From Limonium bicolor (Eukaryota; Streptophyta; Magnoliopsida; Caryophyllales; Plumbaginaceae), in assembly GCA_023374045.1 (NCBI GenBank), contig CM041776.1:117447000-117510999 (forward strand): a DNA stretch of 64,000 bases, in the 5' to 3' direction. Both the position numbers and the translations under genes were made by a program. Shown in pieces: positions 36,901-48,400 of the stretch. A model generated the notes under the pieces. That model saw nothing but the letters and a program-made list of their open reading frames with translations. It did not search any database and had not been told where the DNA came from. The first letter of the stretch is position 1. Every line of letters starts with the position of its first letter.

Positions 36901-38532
36901 ATAAATATCTTCTAAAACGCAAAACAAACTCACTTATCTCATTCTCTCATTTCTTTCCTTCATTTCCCACGGTTCCAAGTCTTCTTCAACCTCTCTTCTT
37001 CTCTTCATTCACGATTTGCAATAGTAAACACACAAACTCCATCTTTGACCACTTGTAATTCCTAGCTCACTTAACCAAATCAAAAACAAACACCACCATT
37101 CTCTTCCTCTCATCAAGCTCTTCATTCCTATCTTCTCAAAATTTCAAGAGCCCCATTTCAGTGCCATGGAGTTCTACCATTGAAGGAGCTTGAGCTTATA
37201 TTTCTACATATTATTACTCTCCTTTGCTTCTAGGTAAGGAATCTCAAAGAAAAATCATGTTTCCCCCATGTTTTTACCTTGACCGAAAATGCCCATTAAT
37301 GGTGCTCTTTGTGTGACTTTGTTCTAGCTTCATTCCAACCTTTCATGGACTAGGTGGAGTCCTCTCTTGATATATATTCAAACTCTCTTCAAGGACCAAG
37401 GTAAAACAACTACATTAATGTTTTTGAAATAATGTAAACCTAGGGTTTACAATGAGATGAAGCTTAAAGCTTGAATACTCATTATGTTATTTGTATAATG
37501 TTTAGTAGTTGACAAGGAATCAAATACCTTATCGGTTTTATAAGGAAACAATGAAGAAGTTTGTGTGGAAAAGAGGTAAATATGCTAACCTAATGTGGTT
37601 TAAGGTCTTAGGAGAAATGAGCTTGTATTGCTTATGAAGATGATCTAAGGAGCCAATGGGAAGTGACTTAGAAGAATGCTCTCAAGAGCTTAGTAAAAGG
37701 CATATGTGTTGTTGAGTGTATTTGCAGGTTAAAGGCAAATATATTGTGGAAATTCAGTGTTTAAGGTTTATGCAATTTAAGGGCCTAAGTGCCAAGCAAT
37801 TTAAGCTTATGCACTATATTGTGAGGTAGTGCTAAATATGTGAAGTTTGTGTATAAAATGTGTTTGATGGATTTTAGGTGTTCTTGAATGGAATAAGGTA
37901 AAAACCTAAGTGTTTGGATGTGTGAATATACAAGAGAAGCTATGGCAAAATTTTAGTTGATGAACAAAGGTGTTCATGTGTTGTAATGAGATTTTATGAC
38001 CTAGAAGGTGCTAGGAATGGTTGACTGTGAAGATGGTGAATTAAGGTGTTCTTAAGTGTTAAGATGCCTTGGGCACAATCTTGGAGGATTTAGAAATCAA
38101 ATGAGTGTTTTATACACACCAAGGTTATGATATGTGAAGTATTAGGTCTTGTTAAAGTTTAGGTAAACAAAGGAAAAGTAATGCCTTGTGAAGGTCTAAG
38201 TGTAAACTTGAGGATATAGAAGGAGTTGTGTAATGGAGGTGTTTGTGAGGAATGATGCTTGGAGTAGATGTGATGGTGGTGAGAAAACATTTTAGTTAGT
38301 TGTTATCATAAGTATAAACCACCACTTAGGAACTTAGGGGAAAATGTTATAAGTGTTAAGGAATTTTACAAGGAAATGAGTAGATGCTTGAAGAGTTTAG
38401 AAATGAGTTAGAACTTGAGTTTAATGGATGTTATATGAAGTATTTAGTGTGCCATATGGTGTTGCAACACATTGGGAGTCTTAAGGAAAAGTTTGGAACA
38501 ATTTGGACAATTCTTAGGAAGTTTCAGCAGTA

Positions 38533-38704
38533 GACCGACCCGGGGGACCGAACCTGGCAGGGTCGGTCGTACTGTAAATAGCAGGGTAAAAATGCTTCTG
38601 TTAGAGGCCGACCCATGGGACCGACCCTGTCTGGGTCGGTCGGATAGGAAGAAAAGACGGTAAATGTCTCTATTAAAGACCGACCCAAGGGTAGGGTCGG
38701 TCGG
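38533..38704 (+). repeat. Hairpin array in element C 5' LTR
   Basis: Three units at 38533-38569, 38609-38643 and 38678-38704, each GACCGACCC (or GCCGACCC) paired with GGGTCGGTCGG. The 3' LTR copy (47916-48100) has an extra 13-bp TAGGGTCGGTCGG unit. Confidence 0.85.
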
Positions 38705-39020
38705 ACCAAAAACATTGTTTAAGGTTATAAAATGATATGTAATGATGGGGATTGACTAGTAATGATGTTATAAGGTTGTTTAAGACATGTTAGGTGGGTT
38801 ATAATGACAATTTAGTGGGGGAAAAGGTGTATTAAGATGTAAAAGTAAAACAAGTTAAAAAGTGAAGTTATGTAATTAAGTTAACAGGGAAAAATTATAA
38901 GCATTAGACTTTGAACAATCATGCTACCCCGATGTTAATAAAATACATGTAATGTTATCAGTTGTTCGAGGATTGCTCGAGGAACATAAGTGAACACGAT
39001 AAAGTGGACTCCGGTGACAG

Positions 39021-40259
39021 GTATGGTTTTCTTGCAACCTGTGTCCTACCGGATTACACCGGCTTGTATGCCAATGTGTTTTTCTGTATGTTTGCCACAT
39101 TATAAGATAAATCATGTAACGAGTTTACAGTCGTTATTGTTGTTGTATGTCTACGTGCCGATACCGGTAACCTCGAATGCGGTTGAAGGGCAAGTTAACC
39201 ACTATTAGGTAAACGTAAGAGAACGGTATCCGGTGATAACGTTTCCGACCTAAGGAACGTTCTAACCACGGCTAGGCGTGTGCTAGTTAGGTGATGTTTG
39301 TGGGTGATGTTTGCGTGTGAAAGTATGACTCTCCCTTCCCTTGTGTGTGTGTCTAACAAGACTTAACCCAATGTTGTGATTGTTTAACTAAGTTCAATGA
39401 TGAACTTCTGACAAGTGCTAACGGGGGAAGTGAGGAGTCCGGTCTGTTCCGGCCACGCGTGTGAGTATGGGGGTCGTTGTCATAGCAGGTTCGATCCTCT
39501 CCGTATGTTATGGTTGTTTTCCATTTTGGTTTTCAACCTTCCCTTTAGCTTAACCAAGGCTATTACTGACTCACGTCAGGCCACAGGGGCATACTATGTT
39601 ATGTTTGTTCGGTGTGCTTGGATCACTATATCCGAGACACCTTGTGCTAAGTTATTCGTTCATTTAACGACACGGTAACGAGTTATGTAACGAGCTTATC
39701 ATGAGACTGGCAACATTCTCTAGGCTCACCAGTGTATTAACAATGTTTGGGTCGGTACCTAAGAGAACCGTTCCCGTTATGTTATGTGATGTTGTTGTAA
39801 TGCAATTTCTATTGCGATGTTATTATGTGCACGTTGAAACGTGAAAGTGTTGTTATGTGTTGTTATGGGATGCATGTTATATGTTGTAAAATGTGGAGTA
39901 TGTGGATCATGGATATGAATCCCAGTTTGTGATAAGAGGCGTTTAAGGATAACCCGATTATTGGGTAGTTGTCGTCTATTAAGGAAGTAGCTCCATTAGA
40001 GGAGGAACACTCTAGGGATAATGAATACCGTGAGTGACTTATTAAATAAGGATGTATTATCCGTTTATTGAGCCCATTGAGGCGAAATGTTGTGTGTTGT
40101 GTGTTTACAGTTGCATGCACGATTTAAATATAATCAACCGCATGCTAAGACGACAATTAGTTGTGCGTGGCCCGGTAGCATGCGGGCTGCGGGATTACCA
40201 TACCAGCAAAGGTGCTGAGCCCCTTGGGGGCCACCCTTTCTCTTCTTTTCCTATTTCAG
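39021..40259 (+). other. Possible leader intron within element C LTR
   Basis: A donor-like CAG|GTATGG at 39018-39026 and an acceptor at 40258-40259 preceded by a long pyrimidine tract (about 40232-40257). A GCCCC-TT-GGGGGC hairpin sits before the tract. B, E, D, A and F have the same hairpin and acceptor arrangement, and B and E also have AAG|GTATG donors. Splicing of the long leader is inference. Confidence 0.42.
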
Positions 40260-40621
40260 GTACAAAGAGCAGGAAGCCGTTCGAGAGTAGGACGGGGTAG
40301 TCGTTGTACATGGGTAATCATTTAAGCGTATATATACAGTAGGTGTAGTAAGACCAAAATTGTTATCGGCATCAGTTTGTGAATACTCGGTACAGTTGAA
40401 AGGTGTATGTTGTTGTTGTTGTTAATGGAAAGGGATAGTAATGTGTAGTCGCTCGGGAATTTAGCCCATCAGACCGGTACAATGTATATGTATTAGCCTT
40501 GTTAGCCACGTGGGTGGTTAACGGCGTGTAACACCAAGAAGTTAAGTAATGTGTTGAAGTTTGCTTTCCGCTGCAGTTTGTTGTTAAATGTGTTTGTTGT
40601 TGGATGGGGTGTTACAAAAAG

Positions 40622-40633
40622 TGGTATCAGAGC
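40622..40633 (+). other. Element C primer-binding site (initiator tRNA-Met)
   Basis: TGGTATCAGAGC, five bases after the 5' LTR. Confidence 0.93.
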
Positions 40634-43600
40634 GAAGTATCGCTCTGATGACTGAATTACCGAGCTTAGGAAGTACCGAGTTAGGATTTTAGTACTTTGG
40701 GTTAAGGGTTGAGTGATAGCGTGAGAGATACGCTAGTTAGGTATTACCAGTGTGTACTGGAAACCTACAATATCCATCCCGCCCTCCACAATCCCTGTAT
40801 ATAACTTGGGGAAAGAACGCCAGAGAGATGGAAGTCCACTCTTACTCGGGAATACCCGATCTGGCTGTTATTAAATACCTTTTAAGGTACAGAGAACCTG
40901 TCATACGGTAGATCCCGAAAACTGGGAATCCCGGAGACGGTTTCCATCTGAGCAATGTTAACCGCATTTCATAGCGAAGAGTGAAGAATCAGTGTATAGA
41001 AGAATGGAATTTCCGGCAACCTGGGTCAACATGCTGAGCAGTCGAGAACAACCAGCTTGCAGTGCAACAGGAAAGAAGTGGATTAATAAAACCCAAGACG
41101 AGTGTCTACGGGACCACAGTTGATAAATAATACACCAACGGTATACCAACCGACAAAGGAACTACAACGTAGTGCCCAAACAAGAGACAAGTCTCAGTAA
41201 CCACGACAATGCGTGGAACGGGCTACGAAGAGGAAACAATACAAAAGAAAAGGGGGTCTCCCAGAATGGGAAACACCCTAGTTGATGATTATCATGTGAA
41301 GACAGTGAGAAGTCACCTAGAGGAGTTATTATCAAGACAGTAAGATCAGTGAGGGCCAACAAGGCCACTGATGACAGTGCGGGTAAGAACAGTACCGCAA
41401 CCGGTAAGTGTTGAACCGATAGCCAGTTAGCATGCATGGCGCGCTTGCCATGGCAAGTGTTGCTATAACAGGGCTGTTCGGGAAATTTATAACCACTACA
41501 AGTACTTGGTAAAGTACCATAAAGTTAAGCGTGATCGTCATAACAGTGGAAGGGCCTGTTAGCCTAACCTCTGTAATTGTAAGTACACCAGTCAGCAAGA
41601 AGCTAGACTTGGTTAAGGCAAGAAGATGTTGTGAAACCATGAAAATTTTCTTTCAAACTCAGATTTATTTCAAACTCTTTTCTTTTCAAAACCAGATTTT
41701 CTTTCAAACCAATACTTCTTTCTAACCTTCTTTCAAACCAAACCAGTAAAACCAAGGGCAATTGATAAGAATTCAACAATGGATAAACTTTCCCTCGATT
41801 AAGTTCGGGAAGCATGGAATGAATATTGTCACGGGACAATATAAGGGAGTTGACAACAGAATACTTCACCTAGGCGTGTGACGGACACTACAAGTGTACT
41901 AACTGTAATGTGGGACGACCGCACACCGATAGGAGCTTGTGGGCCTGACAGACCTACTTATGGGTTAGTTGGGTAAGTAGTAATGTACCAGTATGGTACC
42001 CCACATATGTATACGAGTAGAGTGCGAAACACGGGAAGTAGTCGACTCCGTTCTACGGTCAGCAGTATAAGTCAAACAACAGCTAAGGATTACCATGAAT
42101 GGTTGAAGTAAAGGAACCCAGTTAAGTTAACGAGACTAAAGGAATTAGTGAATTCCTTTCAACGAAATGCTTAAGAGTCAGGAGGTGCGAAGTGCACTAA
42201 CTGTAATGTAAAGACATCGTATACGTCTTAAGGATCCTCAGGGATAAACATGTTAGCTGGAACGGTGACCCAGCCTGTACATGGCAAGCAGATGCCTAAT
42301 GTGGACACATTAATGTGCAATGAACGGGATGAAACTCCCAGAATGAGTACCTACACTATCAGGAAATGTTGATCTTCACAGAAGAAGATAATAACCAGTT
42401 AAGAGCGCAAACGGCGTGGCTAACGGAATGTACCAATGAGTGTGAACTAGATGTAAAGGCATAACTTAGCAACACCCAGGAGCGATCCTTGAAGGGTGTT
42501 TGCATCAACGATAATTGAACAAGATAACGTGATAGAAACACGAGGGTTGAAACTAACACCCAGTTTAGACATAAGTTGTCAGGAGATGGACTGGCAATCC
42601 TAAGGGGCATCCCGTAAAAGGAAACGTGATGCAACGACCTTGTCATGGAGCCCAATATAATATCTAAATCATCAAATGTTGCACAGAGAAGTACATGTGT
42701 GTGGACAGCCGATAATGAGCGCAGCTCAAGACAATAAGGCTTATAAGCCACAAGCAAGATATGTTATGTAAGTTTGATCGATTGCAGGACTTTATGTTAT
42801 ACAAGTAAATAGAGTGGTAAACGAACCACTGCATTAAGAGTGGGGATACCTCTCGATATTGTGAGACCGCAGGAGCGGTAGTTATGTGAATCAAGTTCAA
42901 GAAATATGTTAAGGATGGACGACATTATTATTGAAAGAGAGCAGTTAGCTTAGTAGTATGTGTGTATAAAGTGAAACACCGAGCTGAATAATGTCGGCTT
43001 GTGACTCGAATGATCGATGCTCAAGGAGCATTCGGTAGTCATCCAGATGAATGACGAACCATCATATAAGTATGGGTGTGGAAGTTAATGTGACAGTAAA
43101 TACGATATAAGCTGATGTTATACAAGGAGTAAGAGCACGGTGCGCAGCAAGTGTTGTTGAATGATAATGTGGCAGATAAGACCAGTTATGAGTTAAACTT
43201 AGTAGAGATACAAAGTAAGTGATGTTAAACAGACTGGGCAATAAGACAGTGGTAGGTACTATGTGATGAAGAACTCAGTGTGAATTCCATGGCGAATCGC
43301 ATAAGAGATTTACTGTCAAGAGTTTACGCCTCTGCACTCTGTATGACTGAGTGTTTTGGTATTGCACTTGCGCAGTAATGATCGAGTGGGATAGCTAGGA
43401 GTTGGAAACATGTTAATTGTGGAGGAATAATGTTATAATGGCCGATGCATAGGAAATGCAAGGCCGCACCAATAAAAGAGTACTTGTACAAAACCAAATG
43501 TGGAGACATGATTAACAGTAAGTGACTACAGTAGCACTAACTGCTAAATATCGGTATGGAATATACCCCAAATGTTGTAGATAGCTGAGAGAGCACTACA

Positions 43601-45475
43601 CACTAGGTAGTAGCTCAATCTCAACCGACAGTAAGTCGGAAGGGAACAAGTCAATCATTGTGAAATACGTAGCTGTATACACAGTAAATCGTTATGGAAG
43701 TAAATAGAAAGTTTATAACTCACCGAATTCGCTAACGGTAAGAGATACCACGCGTCGGTTGAGAAACCATTGTTACCAAGATGAAGGTGACAATTGGGGA
43801 TGTACAATACAGTAAGAATAACAAATGGGGCAACTAAGCCCTACAGTAGTCAGAGTTGCGCAGTAGACGCTAGTGAACCAGTGATTCAAATGTACAACGT
43901 GAATAATGAAAATGAGTGAATGGCTAGTTATTAATGCCGAGTAGCCTAACAGGCCAGAATCGTAACCAACTGAGAGTTTAAACAAACTCCAATGAGAATT
44001 CTTGGTTTAAGAACTAAACCGCTAATATGGTTAAGATCCTCTAATCAGAATCCATTGTGTAATAGACCGCGTGGAAGTTAAAACACTTCAAGACGGCAGA
44101 ACATCTTAAGCCAATGTTTAGTGATTGATTACGTGGGCGTAATCCCTTTTAAGGGGGGTAGAGCGCAAAACCACTTAGTGTGTATTACCGTACAAGTGTA
44201 CGTGATTTATGTTGTGCATAGCATAAAACAATTGGTTTTGATGATTGGTGTGTGTGTTATGTAAACATACGCATTCATTCATGGTTTAATTGTGGTATTG
44301 CGCACAGAAGATGCGAATACCATTGTGGTAAGTGTGTGTATTTGTTAACAATTGTGTGTGATAGTACAAGTGTGGGAGTAGAGAAACTCCCGGGGAACAA
44401 AAACCCCGACAGTGTATAAATGTGAAACTATGTGTGGTATTTTGATAAAATATATGTGTATATATATACTATATAGTGATTCATGAAAGAGTACGAAACT
44501 GACATAGAACCTAGTGAGAATGAGATTCACTAGGTAACAATATTAAAGTGAATGGAATTAACTGATAGACGGAGTTCTATCCCTTGGAGATGTATGATCA
44601 TGATTAGAATGATTAAAAAGATAGAAAATTGGAAATGAGTGATTTACTTGATGCTTGAAATTGAAGTGGGAGGTGAAACTTGATTATCATGAGATCAAGG
44701 GAAGCCGAACACAAATTGGGGTGGAAGGATAGTTCAACACTGATGCTGATCACATCAGGGTTGGATGATTCTTGAAGCTCCCTGTAAGTGGTCACAAATA
44801 ACCACACTAAGAAAAGAAGAAAGGAGCATAAGTTGGACTTGGAGTTATGTGTGTTTTCAAAAATGATTTTGAATTGGTATTTATAAAACGTCGATAGATA
44901 TTTTACATAGTTAAAGTTCTCTTAATTAACCTCATAAGGAAATTTTAAATTTAAGTGATTGTTTTGATCTCCCAAAGGCACGGGGACGAAAGGTGTCCAT
45001 CGCGACCGGGTTCTGCGGGATCACAGTGTATATCAAAGATATTTTTGATTGCTATACATGCTATGACATGTTGTGTGGTATGTGTAATAAATGTTATTTT
45101 GACTTTGATTTTCTAAAGTGTGTGCTATTAAGACCTATGAGTCTAAATGTGTTGTGTTACATAGACCTATGTGTCTAAAGGCTGTTATGTTATCAAGACC
45201 TATGTGTCTAAATGTGGTTATGTTACCCAAGACCAGAGAGTCTAAGGGTTGTTATGTATGTGTAAATGTTGTTAAGATACCCGGACCATTGAGTCCGAGG
45301 TTATCTTGTGAATATGTTATGTTATGTATGGATGTGAATGTGTTACCCGGACCATTAAGTCCGAGGTTGTAATGTAAAGTGTGTTTGGTTATGGAAGTTT
45401 TATTGCTATAAGTAATCCCCGTATTCTAATCTAATGATGTGTGGGAAGTGTGAACTTCGAGGACGAAGTTCCTTT
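40634..45475 (+). mobile_element. Element C internal region: non-coding, conserved with A and E
   Basis: 4.8 kb without gag or pol similarity; frames are short and random. Conserved pieces: hairpin CGCTTGCC/GGCAAGTG (41442-41459), hairpin GTACCA-GTA-TGGTAC (41985-41999), CCGAC/GTCGG hairpin near 43625, GATTACG-tggg-CGTAATC (44126-44143) with internal polypurine tract (44151-44158), structured block (about 44674-44765), and a GACC...GTC array (45129-45372). A TTTCAAAC-rich pyrimidine tract lies at 41645-41745. Such conservation of non-coding sequence argues for cis-acting RNA functions. Confidence 0.78.
45129..45372 (+). repeat. Array of short GACC...GTC inverted repeats in element C
   Basis: About six units: AGACCTATGAGTCT, two with GACCTATGTGTC, GACCAGAGAGTC, and two with GGACCATT(G/A)AGTCC, spaced 30-65 bp. 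The two last units change both arms together (extra G and C). Precedes the 3' LTR, as do comparable repeats in A. Confidence 0.72.
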
Positions 45476-45482
45476 AAGGGGG
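45476..45482 (+). other. Element C terminal polypurine tract
   Basis: AAGGGGG then TAGAT adjacent to the 3' LTR. Preceded by a perfect hairpin GAACTTCG-agga-CGAAGTTC (45452-45471). Confidence 0.83.
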
Positions 45483-45487
45483 TAGAT

Positions 45488-48400
45488 TGAAATACCCCAA
45501 ACCTTGATATGTGGTTTAAATATTAAACTATGGTATGTAAAGGCTAAAAAGTGCCTTAGAAACATCAGTGAACAACTTAAACCATAGTAAAATGCAATAA
45601 AGCACTAAGATACAGTTTGAGCAAAACATGCTTTAAGCTTGGAGTGAACTTGGTTAGGACCCAAAGAACCTACCAGGACTTAATAATATTCAATTATGAT
45701 TTAATAAGGCTAATTAAGTCCTTAGTGAATTTTGGTAGACAGTTAAACCAAATAAAACACAAGAAATGCCTTAAAGTCAATAAGAGCAAAAATGTGCTCT
45801 AAGCTTGGGATAAATTTGTATAAGACCTAATGGTCATACCTATACCTTATAAATATGTTAATGAACATATTAAATCAATTACCAAAGAAAACCAAGCTTG
45901 AAAACAAGTTAAAACACAAAAAGTGCTTTAAGGAGCCTTAAAGCACGTTTTTGAAAAATTGTCTTGTAAATGAGTTTTGAATGGCTAAATGTCCATCATT
46001 ACTCTTTAATTAACATGTGTACTATATAGTATCACATTTGGAAGTCTATATCAATGGGAAATCAAAAATTTCACTTCTATGTGCCTTGTTTTTATGAATA
46101 GTAACTTTTATAAACTAGTTTGTAACATAGGTTTGTATAAGTAATTAAATTGACAAATAAAGACTACATTACCCCTAAGTACTATTGGGGGCCGGTTTTC
46201 TTAAGTGTGGTGACTCACCACTCTCTTGTTAGTATGTTAAGAAAATGAAGAAGACTACTCAAGTTACTTTTTACTTTATAAGCATAAATATCTTCTAAAA
46301 AGCAAAACAAACTCACTTATCTCATTCTCTCATTTCTTTCCTTCATTTCCCATGGTTTCAAGTCTTCTTCAATCTCTCTTCTTCTCTTCATTCACGATTT
46401 GCAATAGTAAACACACAAACTCCATCTTTGACCACTTGTAATTCCTAGCTCACTTAACCAAATCAAAAACAAACACCACCATTCTCTTCCTCTCATCAAG
46501 CTCTTCATTCCTATCTTCTCAAAATTTCAAGAGCCCCATTTCGGTGCCATGGAGTTCTACCATTGAAGGAGCTTGAGCTTATATTTCTACATATTATTAC
46601 TCTCTTTTGCTTCTAGGTAAGGAATCTCAAAGAAAAATCATGTTTCCTCCATGTTTTTACCTTGACCGAAAATGCCCATTAATGGTGCTCTTTGTGTGAC
46701 TTTATTCTAGCTTCATTCCAACCTTTCATGGACTAGGTGGAGTCCTCTCTTGATATATATTCAAACTCTCTTCAAGGACCAAGGTAAAACAACTACATTA
46801 ATGTTTTTGAAATAATGTAAACCTAGGGTTTACAATGAGATGAAGCTTAAAGCTTGAATACTCATTATGTTATTTGTATAATGTTTAGTAGTTGACAAGG
46901 AATCAAATACCTTACCGGTTTTATAAGGAAACAAGGAAGAAGTTTGTGTGGAAAAGAGGTAAATATGCTAACCTAATGTGGTTTAAGGTCTTAGGAGAAA
47001 TGAGCTTGTATTGCTTATAAAGATGATCTAAGGAGCCAATGGGAAGTGACTTAGAAGAATGCTCTCAAGAGCTTAGTAAAAGGCATATGTGTTGTTGAGT
47101 GTATTTGCAGGTTAAAGGCAAATATATTATGGAAATTCAGTGTTTAAGGTTTATGCAATTTAAGGGCCTAAGTGCCAAGCAATTTAAGCATATGCACTAT
47201 ATTGTGAGGTAGTGCTAAATGTGTGAAGTTTGTGTATAAAATGTGTTTGATGGATTTTAGGTGTTCTTGAATGGAATAAGGTAAAAACCTAAGTTTTTGG
47301 ATGTGTGAATATACAAGAGAAGCTATGGCAAAAATTTAGTTAATGAACAAAGGAGTTCATGTGTTGTAATGAGATTTTATGACCTAGAAGGTGCTAGGAA
47401 TGGTTGAGTGTGAAGATGGTGAAATAAGGTGTTCTTAAGTGTTAAGATGCCTTGGGCACAATCTTGGAGGATTTAGAAATCAAATGAGTGTTTTATACAC
47501 ACCAAGGTTATGATATGTGAAGTATTAGGTCTTCTTAAAGTTTAGGTAAACAAAGGAAAAGTAATGCCTTGTGAAGGTCTAAGTGTAAACTTGAGGATAT
47601 AGAAGGAGTTGTGTAATGGAGGTGTTTGTGAGGAATGATGCTTGGAGTAGATGTGATGGTGGTGAGAAAACATTTTAGTTAGTTGTTATCATAAGTATAA
47701 ACCACCACTTAGGAACTTAGGGAAAAATGTTATAAGTGTTAAGGAATTTTACAAGGAAATGAGTAGATGTTTGAAGAGTTTAGAAATGAGTTAGAACTTG
47801 AGTTTAATGGATGTTATATGAAGTATTTAGTGTGCCATATGGTGTTGCAGCACATTGGGAGTCTTAAGGAAAAGTTTGGAACAATTTGGACAATTCTTAG
47901 GAAGTTTCTGCAGTAGACCGACCCGGGGGACCGAACCTGGCAGGGTCGGTCGTACTGTAAATAGTAGGGTAAAAATGCTTCTATTAGAGACCGACCCATG
48001 GGACCGACCGTGTCTGGGTCGGTCGGATAGGAAGAAAAGACGGTAAATGTCTCTGTTAAAGACCGACCCAAGGGTAGGGTCGGTCGGTAGGGTCGGTCGG
48101 ACCAAAAACATTGTTTAAGGTTATAAAATGATATGTAATGATGGGGATTGACTAGTAATGATGTTATAAGGTTGTTTAAGACATGTTAGGTGGGTTATAA
48201 TGACAATTTAGTGGGGGAAAAGGTGTATTAAGATGTAAAAGTAAAACAAGTTAAAAAGTGAAGTTATGTAATTAAGTTAACGAGGAAAATTATAAGCATT
48301 AGACTTTGAACAATCATGCTATCCCGATGTTAATAAAATACATGAAATGTTATCAGTTGTTCGAGGATTGCTCGAGGATCATAAGTGAACACGATAAAGT

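Larger units (their letters stand above)
36104..40616 (+). repeat. Element C 5' LTR (4513 bp)
   Basis: TGAAATACCCC to GGGGTGTTACA. In order: inverted repeat GTGCTTTAAGG/CCTTAAAGCAC (about 36540-36563), TATA-like TTTATAAGC (36892-36900) followed by a CT-rich leader, donor-like CTAG|GTAAGG (37234) with acceptor TTTGCAG (37721-37727), hairpin array (38533-38704), donor-like CAG|GTATGG (39021) with a strong pyrimidine tract and TTTCAG (40259), and the terminal hairpin at 40501-40522. Confidence 0.94.

Noticed and set aside
38533..38704. Regularly spaced repeats resembling a CRISPR array
   Set aside because: Repeats are short, variable inverted units within LTRs of a plant genome, duplicated exactly with the LTR, and no cas-like genes occur.
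42359..42757. 132-codon minus-strand frame in LARD C
   Set aside because: No recognisable motif, composition of random sequence, antisense to the element, not present in A or E.
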